Shown here: positions 34,033-42,380 of the stretch, in pieces
How the letters are laid out: each line of letters starts with the position of its first letter
How positions within the stretch are numbered: position 1 is the stretch's first letter
DNA from: Acidovorax sp. DW039
GTDB lineage: Bacteria; Pseudomonadota; Gammaproteobacteria; Burkholderiales; Burkholderiaceae_C
Direction: 5' to 3'
NCBI RefSeq assembly: GCF_037101375.1
Contig: NZ_AP029019.1
Span: 1,178,001-1,242,000 of the forward strand
DNA: 64,000 nucleotides
Program-made: the position numbers and the translations under genes
The notes under the pieces: model-generated
Database searches by the model: none
Told to the model about the DNA's origin: nothing
What the model saw: the letters and a program-made list of their open reading frames with translations, nothing else

Positions 34033-35475
34033 TCAGGCCTGGGTGTAGGCCGTCTTCACGGTGGTGTAGAACTCGGCGGCGTAACGGCCTTGCTCGCGTG
34101 GGCCGTAGCTGCTGCCCTTGCGGCCACCAAACGGCACGTGGTAGTCCACGCCAGCGGTGGGCAGGTTCACCATCACCATGCCCGCCTGGGCGTGGCGCTT
34201 GAAGTGGGTGGCGTATTTCAGGCTGGTGGTGGCAATGCCGCTGGCCAGGCCAAAAGGCGTGTCGTTGGCCAGGGCCAGGGCTTCGTCGTAGCCCTTCACA
34301 CGCTGGATGCTGACCACGGGGCCAAAGATTTCTTCGCGGTTGATGCGCATCTCGGGCGTGGTTTCAGTGAACAGGGCGGGGCGCAGGTAGTAGCCTGGTG
34401 CGCCGTCTGCGTTGGTGGCGAGGGCTTCGCCGCCGTGCAGCTTGGCACCTTCCTTCTGGCCGATGGCGATGTACTCCAGGTCTTGCGCCAGCTGGCGGTC
34501 GTCCACCACTGGGCCGATGTCGGTGCCGGCCTTGCGGGCGTCATCTACCTTCAGGGTCTTCATCTTTTCGATCATGGCGGCCACGAAGCGGTCGTGGATG
34601 CCCTCGGTCACGATCACGCGGCTGCTGGCGGTGCAGCGCTGGCCGGTGGAGAAAAAGCCGCTGTTGATGGCGGCACCTACGGCCACGTTCAGGTCGGCAT
34701 CGTCCAGCACCACAAACGGGTTCTTGCCGCCCATCTCCAGTTGCACCTTGGCACCACGGCCCACGCAGGCAGCCGCCACGCGCTGGCCAGTGCCGACGGA
34801 GCCGGTGAAGCTCACGCCCGCGATGCGCTCGTCTTCGAGCAGCACGGCGCCCACTTCAGAGCCACGGCCCATCACCAGGTTGAACACGCCTGCGGGCAGG
34901 CCTGCGCGGTGCAGGATGTCGGCCAGCGCCCAGGCCGAGCCAGGCACCACCTCTGCGGGCTTGAACACCACGGTGTTGCCATAGGCCAGGGCCGGGGCAA
35001 TCTTCCAGGCGGGGATGGCGATAGGGAAGTTCCAGGGGGTGATCAGACCGATCACACCCAGGGGCTCGCGGGTGATTTCCACGCCCACGCCAGGGCGCAC
35101 CGACGGCAGCACTTCGCCACCGGGGCGCAGTGCTTCGCCAGCAAAGAACTTGAAGATGGCTGCAGCGCGGCCCACTTCGCCAATCGCTTCGGGCAGGGTT
35201 TTGCCTTCCTCGCGGGCCAGCAGGTCGCCCAGCTCGGCCTTGCGGGCGATGATTTCGTTGCCCACCGCGTCCAGGATGTCAAAGCGCTGCTGGGGTGTGG
35301 ACAGGCTCCAGGCCGGGAAGGCAGCGTGCGCGGCTGCCACGGCTTGCAGCGCCTGTTCGCGGCTGGCCACGGCGTAGTCACCGATCACATCGCGCGTGTC
35401 GGAGGGGTTGGTGTTCTGGTAGGTGCGGACGCCTTCGGTCCATTGGCCGCCAATGAGGTTCTGTTTCATGGTCAT
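34033..35475 (-). CDS. Alpha-ketoglutaric semialdehyde dehydrogenase (ALDH family)
   Basis: 480 aa, the normal ALDH length. Visible: ITPWNFPIAIPAWKIAPALA (cofactor pocket), FTGSVGTGQRVAAACVGRGA, LEMGGKNPFVVLDDADLNVA with the catalytic Glu, and GQRCTASSRVIV with the catalytic Cys. It ends with VPFGGRKGSSYGPREQGRYA. In the uronate pathway it oxidises 2,5-dioxovalerate to 2-oxoglutarate after KdgD. That assignment comes from the same-strand run with kdgD; other semialdehydes cannot be excluded on sequence. It is the last gene of the operon 38010-34033, 42 bp after the hydroxyacid dehydrogenase. Confidence 0.88.
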   Translation of the reverse strand: MTMKQNLIGGQWTEGVRTYQNTNPSDTRDVIGDYAVASREQALQAVAAAHAAFPAWSLSTPQQRFDILDAVGNEIIARKAELGDLLAREEGKTLPEAIGEVGRAAAIFKFFAGEALRPGGEVLPSVRPGVGVEITREPLGVIGLITPWNFPIAIPAWKIAPALAYGNTVVFKPAEVVPGSAWALADILHRAGLPAGVFNLVMGRGSEVGAVLLEDERIAGVSFTGSVGTGQRVAAACVGRGAKVQLEMGGKNPFVVLDDADLNVAVGAAINSGFFSTGQRCTASSRVIVTEGIHDRFVAAMIEKMKTLKVDDARKAGTDIGPVVDDRQLAQDLEYIAIGQKEGAKLHGGEALATNADGAPGYYLRPALFTETTPEMRINREEIFGPVVSIQRVKGYDEALALANDTPFGLASGIATTSLKYATHFKRHAQAGMVMVNLPTAGVDYHVPFGGRKGSSYGPREQGRYAAEFYTTVKTAYTQA

Positions 35476-35517
35476 TTGGGTGGGTTGGTAAAAATAAGAG
35501 AGCTTTCCAGGGCGCGT

Positions 35518-36471
35518 TCAATACGCGGCAGAGACCAGTTGGCCAGTGCGCTCAAACGCTTCCAGGTTGTCCATCACCCGCTGGCCCATGGCTTGGCGGG
35601 TTTCGTGCGTGGCGCTGGCAATATGCGGCAGCAGCACCACGTTGTCCATGCCCATCAGGGCGTCGGGCACGTGGGGCTCGTTCTCGAACACGTCGAGTCC
35701 GGCACCAGCGATGCGACCGTCCTGCAGCGCGCGGATCAATGCGGCTTCATCTACCACCGTGCCGCGTGCCACGTTGATGAGAAAGCCTGTGGAGCCCAGC
35801 GCATTGAGTACGTCTTCATTGATGAGGTGTCGCGTGGCGGGGCCGCCAGACGTGACGACGACCAGAAAGTCGCACCAGGCCGCCAGATCGACCAGCGATG
35901 CCTCGTAATGCCAAGGCACTCCTGCCACGGGCCGACGGCTGTGGTAGCGCACTTCCATGTCAAAGCCCAGGCTGCGCCTTGCAATGGTCTGGCCGATGCG
36001 GCCCAGGCCCACCACGCCCATGCGCGCACCACTGACCTTGCGCCCCAGTCCAAAGCTGTTGCCTCCCAGCCGGGCCCACTGGCCTGCGCGCACAAATCGG
36101 TCCGCCTCTGTGGTGCGGCGCGCCACATCCAGCATCAGTGCGAAAGCCGTGTCTGCCACGCAGTCGTTGAGAACGTCGGGCGTGTAGCCCACGGCAATGC
36201 CGCGCGCCTGGGCTTCCTTCACGGGGATCTTGTCCAGGCCCACGCCAAAGCTGGAGATGACCCGGACCGATGGCAATGACTCCAGATAGTGCGCGGGCAA
36301 GCCGATGGCTGCGCTCGTCACAACGGCATCAAACTGGGCACCGTGTGTCGCCAGAAATGCCTGGGCATCGGCTTCGTCAGCCAGCCGGTGAACAGAGTAG
36401 CGGGCGTGCAAGGCCTGATCCAGGGCTGGCACGAGCTTGCCCGCCTGCAGTACACGTTGCAAAGGTTGCAT
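35518..36471 (-). CDS. D-2-hydroxyacid dehydrogenase (glyoxylate/hydroxypyruvate reductase-like)
   Basis: 317 aa. The NAD(P) loop GLGRIGQTIARR is near residue 155 and the catalytic residues of the D-isomer family appear as INVARG (Arg), DVFENEP (Glu) and LPHIASATHETR (His). It resembles hydroxypyruvate/glyoxylate reductases of the GhrB type. Its place between the semialdehyde dehydrogenase and a DUF4440 gene in the uronate operon suggests a related side reaction, possibly reduction of a 2-oxo intermediate, but the substrate is not known. It follows the previous gene by 30 bp. Confidence 0.88.
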   Translation of the reverse strand: MQPLQRVLQAGKLVPALDQALHARYSVHRLADEADAQAFLATHGAQFDAVVTSAAIGLPAHYLESLPSVRVISSFGVGLDKIPVKEAQARGIAVGYTPDVLNDCVADTAFALMLDVARRTTEADRFVRAGQWARLGGNSFGLGRKVSGARMGVVGLGRIGQTIARRSLGFDMEVRYHSRRPVAGVPWHYEASLVDLAAWCDFLVVVTSGGPATRHLINEDVLNALGSTGFLINVARGTVVDEAALIRALQDGRIAGAGLDVFENEPHVPDALMGMDNVVLLPHIASATHETRQAMGQRVMDNLEAFERTGQLVSAAY

Positions 36472-36501
36472 GGTCGGTCCGGTAAATGATGGGTAAGAGT
36501 A

Positions 36502-36975
36502 TCAGGCGGGGCGCACGGCCTGGCGGGCCAGCAGACGCCATTGGCTGCCGTCCTTTTGCCACACCGTGAGGACCTTGATGGTCACATTGCCGGGCTTGCC
36601 ACCATCATTGGTTGCGCCCGACAGCGTGTGGCGCACCACGGCCACGTTGCCCGACACGCTGATGGTCTGGTCCGACAAGGTGATGGACACGAAATCAGAG
36701 GAGCCATCCATCAGCGCTGCAATGAAGCTGGCCTGGGTGTCAATCTTGCCGCCGGAGTGCCCGTAGCTCAGCAGCGGGCTGGTCAGGTCTTTGAGCACGG
36801 CCTGGTCCGGGTCCACCATGGCTGCGCGCAGTTTCTCCACCACAGAGGCCACGGCTTGCTCATCGGGGGTGGCCTGGGCGTGTGCCACCAGGGGGGCTGC
36901 GATCAGCGCTGCAGCCAGGGTGACGCCTTGAGCGCAGCGATAGGTCCAATGGGAAGCGGAAGCGATAGGGTTCAT
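36502..36975 (-). CDS. Exported NTF2-like (DUF4440) protein
   Basis: 157 aa with a signal peptide (about residues 1-34, ending LIAAPLVAHAQA) and an NTF2-like/SnoaL fold: EQAVASVVEKLRAAMVDPDQ, then SPLLSYGHSGGKIDTQASF, a beta-rich end and KVLTVWQKDGSQWRLLARQA. In this family the cavity may bind a small ligand. Its cotranscription with uronate catabolic genes and export to the periplasm suggest a sugar-related role, but function is unknown. It lies 123 bp after kdgD. Confidence 0.8.
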   Translation of the reverse strand: MNPIASASHWTYRCAQGVTLAAALIAAPLVAHAQATPDEQAVASVVEKLRAAMVDPDQAVLKDLTSPLLSYGHSGGKIDTQASFIAALMDGSSDFVSITLSDQTISVSGNVAVVRHTLSGATNDGGKPGNVTIKVLTVWQKDGSQWRLLARQAVRPA

Positions 36976-37098
36976 GAGTGTCTCCTCGGATGGTGGTTGG
37001 ATAAAGCAGAAAGCCCCAGTGGGCTGGGGCCGGGATGGCGCTTGGAACCTGTTGAGCAGTTCGTGCGCCTTGTGGTTATGGGTTCTGCGCAGGGCGGT

Positions 37099-38010
37099 TT
37101 ACTGGGGGCCCAGGGGTGCCATCAGTGCGCGCAGTTGCTCCACTTCGGCAGGCTTCAGGTCAGACAGCGGTGGGCGCACAGGGCCGGCGCTGTGGCCTGC
37201 GATGGTGGCACCCGCCTTGACGATGGATACCGCATAGCCTTCACCCTGGTTGCGCAGTGCGATGTAGGGCAGGAAGAAGTCGCGGATCAGGCGGTCGCAG
37301 GTCGCAGTGTCGCCCGCAGCGTGGGCGTTGTAGAACTCCATCGCTGTCTTGGGGATGAAGTTGAACACGGCCGACGAGTACACGGGGCAGCCCATGGCCT
37401 TGTAGGCACCTGCAAACAGCTCGGCGGTAGGCAGGCCGCCCAGGTAGGCAAAGCGGTCACCCAGGGTCTGGCGGATGCTGACGAACTTCTCGATGTCGCC
37501 AATCCCATCCTTGAAACCGATCAGGTTAGGGCAGGTGTCGGCCAGCACTTGCAGGCTGGCAGGTGTCAGGCGGCAGCCGCCGCGGTTGTAGACCACCACG
37601 CCAAACTTCACGCTCTTGCACACGGCCTGCACGTGGGCAATCAGGCCTTCCTGGCTGGCTTCGGTCAGGTAGTGGGGCAGCAGCAAGATGCCTTGGGCGC
37701 CCAGGCGCTCAGCTTCCTGTGCGTATTGAATGGCCAGGGTGGTACCACCGCCAGCGCCCGCGATGATGGGGGTGCGGTTCTTGCAGGTGGCCAGAGCCAC
37801 CTTGATCACTTCGCTGTATTCACCGGGCTCCAGCGAGAAGAACTCACCTGTGCCGCCCGCAGCGAACAGGGCCGAAGCGCCGTAAGGCTGCAGCCATTCC
37901 AGGCGGTCAGCGTAGGGCTTGGGGGCAAAGCGCAGGTTGCTGTCGAAGTCGGTCAGTGGGAAGGACAACAGGCCAGCTTGCAATACGCTTTTGAGTTCTT
38001 GAGGGGACAT
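37099..38010 (-). CDS. kdgD: 5-dehydro-4-deoxyglucarate dehydratase
   Basis: 303 aa, a member of the DHDPS/NAL aldolase superfamily. KdgD converts 5-keto-4-deoxyglucarate to 2,5-dioxovalerate with loss of CO2 and water. It opens with [20 protein letters not shown], typical of KdgD, has GGTGEFFSL and VVVYNRGG (the Tyr of the active site), and the Schiff-base Lys in [13 protein letters not shown]. It is the first gene of the operon down to 34033 and starts downstream of an inverted-repeat operator candidate (38087-38110). Confidence 0.93.
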   Translation of the reverse strand: MSPQELKSVLQAGLLSFPLTDFDSNLRFAPKPYADRLEWLQPYGASALFAAGGTGEFFSLEPGEYSEVIKVALATCKNRTPIIAGAGGGTTLAIQYAQEAERLGAQGILLLPHYLTEASQEGLIAHVQAVCKSVKFGVVVYNRGGCRLTPASLQVLADTCPNLIGFKDGIGDIEKFVSIRQTLGDRFAYLGGLPTAELFAGAYKAMGCPVYSSAVFNFIPKTAMEFYNAHAAGDTATCDRLIRDFFLPYIALRNQGEGYAVSIVKAGATIAGHSAGPVRPPLSDLKPAEVEQLRALMAPLGPQ

Positions 38011-38086
38011 GGTCGGGCTCCGTAGGCAATAAATGGGGATTTCCGAGAACCCTCATGAGTGGGGTATCTCAGAACATGAGAACTTC

Positions 38087-38110
38087 ATGTTGTATGTCAT
38101 CGTACAACGT
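38087..38110. promoter_or_regulatory. Operator candidate upstream of kdgD
   Basis: Inverted arms GTTGTA (38089-38094) and TACAAC (38103-38108) around an 8-nt centre. The right half contains TCGTACAACG (38100-38109), the exact complement of CGTTGTACGA found in the GntR/udh intergenic region (38987-38996). The position, 80-100 bp before kdgD, suits repression by the adjacent GntR regulator. Confidence 0.7.
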
Positions 38111-38204
38111 AAATCAAGAAAAAGCCATCGGGTTACTACTGATGGGGTAGCGCGCCGATGGCTTGTTGTTCGCGAAGACCTCTTGGGTAGGCTCTCAGGC
38201 CGGA

Positions 38205-38933
38205 TCAGCTGGCCTCGGCCTGGGCACGACGGCGGCGCTCGCGGCTGTTGGCCAGGTGGGTGCGCATCGCAGCGCGTGCGGCGTCGGGATCTTGCGCCAC
38301 GATGGCGTCGAAAATGTTTTCGTGTTCGCCATTGACCCGGCGAAGGTACTGGCGGCGTTCGTCGCTCTGGTCGTCAGGGCTCTCCAGTCGTGCGCGCGGG
38401 ATGATCATGCTGCCCAGTGTGCTCATCAACTCGGTGAAATGGCTGTTCTGGGTGGCGCGTGCAATCTCCAGGTGAAACTGGAAATCCGAGGCCACGGCGT
38501 CTCGTCCTTCGTCCACAGCCTGGGCCACGGCGTTCAGTGCCTGCCGCATGGTGTTCAGGTTGGCCTCGGTGCGCCTCAGGGCGGCCAGGGCGGCGGCCTC
38601 GGTCTCGACGCCAATGCGCAACTCCAGCACGGCAATCACATCGCGCAAGGTGCTGAATTGCTCAGGCGTGATCTTGAAGCCGGGGGTCTGCCCAACGCCC
38701 AGAACGAAGGTGCCGATGCCGTGGCGCGTTTCCACCAGACCCGAGGCTTGCAGCTTGGAAATGGCCTCCCGGACCACGGTGCGGCTGACGTCGAATTCGG
38801 CCATGATCGCGGCCTCTGTGGGCAGCTTGTCGCCCACGGCCAGCCGACCGTCACGAATGCGGTCGCCCAGCGAATCCACCAGCTCCAGGGCCAACGTGCG
38901 GGGCTTGCGGCGGAGTGTGGTGTCGGTGTTCAT
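38205..38933 (-). CDS. GntR-family (FadR/FCD) regulator of the uronate regulon
   Basis: 242 aa. The N-terminal winged HTH reads LALELVDSLGDRIRDGRL then LPTEAAIMAEFDVSRTVVRE (the GntR recognition helix), and LVETRHGIGTFVLG closes the wing. The FCD effector domain follows, with metal/ligand His residues in SDFQFHLEIARATQNSHF and VNGEHENIFDAI. Located between the kdgD operon and divergent udh-TRAP operon, it is the obvious local regulator and may sense an aldarate or keto-deoxy-aldarate. The two inverted-repeat sites at 38087 and 38987 are its likely operators. The gene is divergent from udh with 121 bp between starts. Confidence 0.9.
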   Translation of the reverse strand: MNTDTTLRRKPRTLALELVDSLGDRIRDGRLAVGDKLPTEAAIMAEFDVSRTVVREAISKLQASGLVETRHGIGTFVLGVGQTPGFKITPEQFSTLRDVIAVLELRIGVETEAAALAALRRTEANLNTMRQALNAVAQAVDEGRDAVASDFQFHLEIARATQNSHFTELMSTLGSMIIPRARLESPDDQSDERRQYLRRVNGEHENIFDAIVAQDPDAARAAMRTHLANSRERRRRAQAEAS

Positions 38934-38986
38934 GTCTCGGTGTTATCCCTATGTTTCTTCGTGGAACTACGTAGTACATTGTGTTT

Positions 38987-39000
38987 CGTTGTACGACAAC
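38987..39000. promoter_or_regulatory. Operator candidate in the GntR/udh intergenic region
   Basis: CGTTGTACGACAAC: the arms GTTGT and ACAAC surround a 3-nt centre. CGTTGTACGA is identical (inverse orientation) to a half of the site upstream of kdgD. It lies 54-68 bp from both start codons, so one bound dimer could control both directions. Confidence 0.7.
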
Positions 39001-39054
39001 TGATGACGTTCAACTGTGATGAGTGTCACTGTACCAAGAACCAGCCGAATTGCC

Positions 39055-39873
39055 ATGCCTAGTCACCCGACATCGATCCGATTCAACCGCATTCTGCTCA
39101 CCGGCGCTGCAGGCGGCCTGGGGCGTGAATTGCGTACCCGCCTGAAGGCTTACTGCAACACGGTCCGTCTGTCGGACATTGCCGATCTGGGCGAGGCGCA
39201 AGCGGGCGAGGAACTTTGCCCTGCCAAGCTGGAAGATGCCACCGCGGTGCTGGAATTGCTCAAGGATGTGGACACCGTGGTGCACCTGGGCGGTGTATCC
39301 ACCGAGCAGCCCTGGGAGCCCATCCTGCAGGCCAACATCATTGGTGCCTACAACCTGTACGAAGCGGCTCGCAAGCAGGGCGTCAAGCGCATCGTGTTTG
39401 CCAGTTCCAACCATGTCACCGGCTTCTACCGCCAGGATGAAGTGGTCGGCCTGCGCGACCCCAAGCGCCCCGACGGGCTCTATGGCCTGTCCAAGGCGTT
39501 TGGTGAAGATCTCTCACGTTTTTATTTCGACCGCTACGGTATTGAAACCGTCTGCCTGCGCATCGGCTCGTCTTTCCCTGAGCCGCGCAACCGCCGCATG
39601 CTGGCCACATGGATGAGCTACGACGACCTGGAGCGCCTGGTGGTGAGTAGCCTCACAGCCCCTGTGGTGGGTCACAGCATCATCTATGGCATGGGCGACA
39701 ACACCACCACCTGGTGGGACAACACCCTGGCCCGTCATATCGGCTACCGCCCGCAAGACAGCTCGGAGCCCTTCCGCGCCAAGATCGAGGCGGCTGACCC
39801 CAATCCCGACATGACAGACCCCGCCGTGATCTTTCAGGGTGGTCCGTTTGTGCGCACAGGGCCTTTCGAATGA
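39055..39873 (+). CDS. udh: NAD-dependent uronate dehydrogenase
   Basis: ATG 39055 gives 272 aa. It oxidises D-galacturonate or D-glucuronate to the aldarolactone with NAD. It belongs to the extended SDR/epimerase family: the Rossmann motif is LLTGAAGGLGREL (13-25), DTVVHLGGVSTEQPWEPILQ follows, and the catalytic pair lies in YGLSKAFGEDLSRFYFDRYG. It ends FQGGPFVRTGPFE, typical of Udh. It is first in a run with the lactonase and TRAP genes and its stop overlaps the next start by 4 nt (39870-39873). Confidence 0.93.
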   Translation: MPSHPTSIRFNRILLTGAAGGLGRELRTRLKAYCNTVRLSDIADLGEAQAGEELCPAKLEDATAVLELLKDVDTVVHLGGVSTEQPWEPILQANIIGAYNLYEAARKQGVKRIVFASSNHVTGFYRQDEVVGLRDPKRPDGLYGLSKAFGEDLSRFYFDRYGIETVCLRIGSSFPEPRNRRMLATWMSYDDLERLVVSSLTAPVVGHSIIYGMGDNTTTWWDNTLARHIGYRPQDSSEPFRAKIEAADPNPDMTDPAVIFQGGPFVRTGPFE

Positions 39874-40778
39874 CTCAGCCCGCCGTAGACATTCTGTTGC
39901 CAGGGCACCTGGATGCGGTGGGCGAAAGCCCTGTGTGGAGCGTGACCGAGCAGGCGCTGTACTGGGTGGACATTGAGGCGCCCGCATTGCGCCGCTGGTC
40001 GATGGCCGATGGCCAGCTCACCAGCTGGGCTGCGCCAGAGCGCATCGCCTGCGTGGCGTTGCACGCCGACGGTGGATTGATTGCAGGCATGGAGTCGGGT
40101 GTCTTTCACGTACGTCCCGGTGCTGCAGGTCTGCTTGACTGCAAGCTGCTGTCCATGGTGCATCACCCGGAAGCAGGCATGCGCTTCAACGACGGACGCT
40201 GCGACCGCCAGGGGCGCTTCTGGGCAGGCACCATGGTGCGCGATATGTCGCTGGCCCGACCCGCGGGCGGGCTGTATCGCACGGACGCTTCAGGCCTCTC
40301 TGCCCCGCTGGTGCAGGGGCTGGTCACGCAGAACGGTCTGGGCTTCAGCCCGGACGGGCGCACCATGTACCTCAGCGACAGCCACCCGTCGGTGCAGAAG
40401 ATCTGGACCTTGCCCCTGCATGACGACGGCAGTCTGGGTGAGCGCAAGCTGCTGGTGGACATGAAAGACCTGCCCGGCCGACCTGATGGCGCAGCGGTGG
40501 ATGCCGAGGGCTGCTACTGGATTTGTGCCAACGACGCGGGCATGGTGCACCGCTTCACCCCAGAAGGGCGTCTGGATCGCTCCATCCGGGTGCCTGGCAG
40601 CAAACCTTCCATGTGCAGCTTTGGCGGACCCGCTCTGGACACGCTGTTCATCACCTCCATTCGTCCGGCCCAACCCGCAGGAGATGACGTAGCCCACGGC
40701 GGCGCGGTGTTCGTCACCCGGCCTGGCGTGTGCGGCCTGCCTGAAACCCCTTTTTCATCGACCACATCGGGGCGTTGA
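39870..40778 (+). CDS. SMP-30/gluconolaconase-family lactonase
   Basis: 302 aa six-bladed propeller of the SMP-30/regucalcin group. It begins LLPGHLDAVGESPVWSVTEQ, has the metal-site segments MRFNDGRCDRQGRFWAGTM and NGLGFSPDGRTMYLSDSH, then GRPDGAAVDAEGCYWICAND. It probably opens the aldarolactone made by Udh to give the aldarate, which fits its overlap with udh (4 nt). A divalent metal is expected at Glu and Asn/Asp ligands of these segments. The step to a keto-deoxy acid needs a galactarate/glucarate dehydratase that is not in this window. Confidence 0.88.
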   Translation: MTQPAVDILLPGHLDAVGESPVWSVTEQALYWVDIEAPALRRWSMADGQLTSWAAPERIACVALHADGGLIAGMESGVFHVRPGAAGLLDCKLLSMVHHPEAGMRFNDGRCDRQGRFWAGTMVRDMSLARPAGGLYRTDASGLSAPLVQGLVTQNGLGFSPDGRTMYLSDSHPSVQKIWTLPLHDDGSLGERKLLVDMKDLPGRPDGAAVDAEGCYWICANDAGMVHRFTPEGRLDRSIRVPGSKPSMCSFGGPALDTLFITSIRPAQPAGDDVAHGGAVFVTRPGVCGLPETPFSSTTSGR

Positions 40779-40802
40779 CCCCATCAACCAAGGAGACAAC
40801 CC

Positions 40803-41780
40803 ATGAAACTTCCACATCTTCTGGGCCGCATTGCTGTTGCCGTTGGTGTTGCGCTGGGCAGCCTGGCTGCACAGGCCACCGAATTCCGCTCTTCGGATAT
40901 CCACCCCGATGACTACCCCACCGTGCTGGCCGTGCGCCACATGAGCGAAGTGCTCTCCAAAGCCACAGGTGGCAAACACTCCATCAAGGTCTTCTCGAAG
41001 GGTGCTCTGGGTATCGAGAAGGACACCATCGAGCAGACCAAGCTGGGTGCCATTGCCATGACCCGCGTGAACGTGGCACCGATGAACAACATCTGTCCCG
41101 CCACCATGGTGCCCACCATGCCTTTCCTGTTCCGCGACAAGGAACACATGCGCAAGGTGCTGGACGGTGCGATTGGTGACGAGATTCTGAAAGACTGCGA
41201 ATCGCAGGGCTTCGTGGGTCTGGCGTTCTATGACAGCGGTGCACGCTCCATCTACACCGCCAAAAAGCCCATCAAGACCCTGGCCGATGCCAAGGGGCTG
41301 AAGGTGCGCGTGCAGCAAAGCGATCTGTGGGTGTCCCTGCTTGAAGCCATGGGTGCCAACGCAACGCCCATGCCGTTCGGCGAGGTGTATACGGCTCTGA
41401 AGACCGGTCTGGTGGATGCTGCCGAAAACAACTACCCCAGCTACGAAAGCTCGCGCCACTTTGAAGTCGCCAAGTACTTCAACAAGACCGAGCATTCCAT
41501 GGCACCCGAAATCCTGCTGTTCTCCAAGCGCGTGTGGGACAAGCTGAGTGCGGATGAGCAAAAGGCCATCCGCGCTGCTGCCAAAGAGTCGGTGGTCTAC
41601 ATGCGCAAGCTGTGGGACGAGCGCGAAGAGAAGTCGCTGGCCATCGTCAAGGCCGGTGGTGCTGAAATCATTGAAGTGGACAAGACTCCCTTCAAGGCAG
41701 CCATGAAGCCTGTGTACGACAAGTTCCTGAAGGACCCCAAGCTGCAGGACATGGTCAAGCGCATCGAGGCAGTGAAGTAA
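40803..41780 (+). CDS. dctP: TRAP transporter solute-binding protein (DctP family)
   Basis: 325 aa with a signal peptide ([20 protein letters not shown] region, ending in AAQATEF) and a DctP/SiaP-like fold. Typical segments are [20 protein letters not shown], then [20 protein letters not shown], a [20 protein letters not shown] region with the substrate-binding Arg, and [20 protein letters not shown]. It binds a uronate in the periplasm and delivers it to DctQM. The ribosome site AAGGAGA (40790-40796) is strong. It is the third gene of the udh operon. Confidence 0.93.
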   Translation: MKLPHLLGRIAVAVGVALGSLAAQATEFRSSDIHPDDYPTVLAVRHMSEVLSKATGGKHSIKVFSKGALGIEKDTIEQTKLGAIAMTRVNVAPMNNICPATMVPTMPFLFRDKEHMRKVLDGAIGDEILKDCESQGFVGLAFYDSGARSIYTAKKPIKTLADAKGLKVRVQQSDLWVSLLEAMGANATPMPFGEVYTALKTGLVDAAENNYPSYESSRHFEVAKYFNKTEHSMAPEILLFSKRVWDKLSADEQKAIRAAAKESVVYMRKLWDEREEKSLAIVKAGGAEIIEVDKTPFKAAMKPVYDKFLKDPKLQDMVKRIEAVK

Positions 41781-41846
41781 TCGCCCCTTAAGGCATGTCA
41801 ACAGGTCGTGGGCGATGAACCCGCGGCCCCTCCTGAAGTCATCCGT

Positions 41847-42344
41847 ATGTTCAATCTCTACACGCGGCTGTGCGCCTTCATCGCACGCTCCTGCCTCATG
41901 GTGGGCGTCGCTGGCATGGTGCTGCTGGTCTTTGCCGTGCTTTACCAGGTCATCGGCCGCTACATCTTCAATGACACCCCTACCTGGGCTGAAAGCGGCG
42001 CCGTGCTGCTGGTGCTCTACGTCACCATGCTGGGCATGGCAGTGGGCGTGCGTGACGCAGGCCACATTGGCCTGGAGTCCTTCCTGGTGCTGGCCCCCGA
42101 GTGGCTGCGCCTGAAAATGGAAATCCTGATCCATGTGCTGGTGCTCATCTTCGGCGTGGTGATGGCCTGGAACTGCGGTGTGCTGGCCGAGTCGGTCATG
42201 GATTACAAGATTCCCACCCTGGGTATTTCCGAAGCGTTCAAGTACGTACCGCCTGCCTTTGCGGGGGTGCTGGTGTCGCTGTTTTCACTCGAACACATCA
42301 TTGCCCTGGTGCGTGGCACAGAAGTCGAGCCCGCCTGGTATTGA
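41847..42344 (+). CDS. dctQ: TRAP transporter small membrane subunit (DctQ)
   Basis: ATG 41847 gives 165 aa with four transmembrane helices (about 10-30, 45-65, 85-105, 125-145), the DctQ layout. The N-terminal RLCAFIARSCLMVGVAGMVL, IGRYIFNDTPTWAESGAVLL and the later KYVPPAFAGVLVSLFSLEH are characteristic. It couples DctP to the DctM channel. A GTG start at 41808 would add 13 residues, but the shorter form fits the family. It is 66 bp after dctP and 36 bp before dctM. Confidence 0.9.
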   Translation: MFNLYTRLCAFIARSCLMVGVAGMVLLVFAVLYQVIGRYIFNDTPTWAESGAVLLVLYVTMLGMAVGVRDAGHIGLESFLVLAPEWLRLKMEILIHVLVLIFGVVMAWNCGVLAESVMDYKIPTLGISEAFKYVPPAFAGVLVSLFSLEHIIALVRGTEVEPAWY

Positions 42345-42380
42345 GCCTTTCACTCTCAGACACCCACCGAGATTTTCATC

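Noticed and set aside
33928..36279. A plus-strand open frame of about 780 codons opposite the aldehyde and hydroxyacid dehydrogenases
   Set aside because: The minus-strand genes show clear catalytic motifs along their length. The plus frame is His/Ala/Gly-rich without any domain, as expected of an antisense frame in GC-rich codon usage.
40755..42134. A minus-strand open frame opposite the TRAP dctP/dctQ genes
   Set aside because: It is low-complexity, rich in His and Gly, and opposite well-conserved transporter genes.
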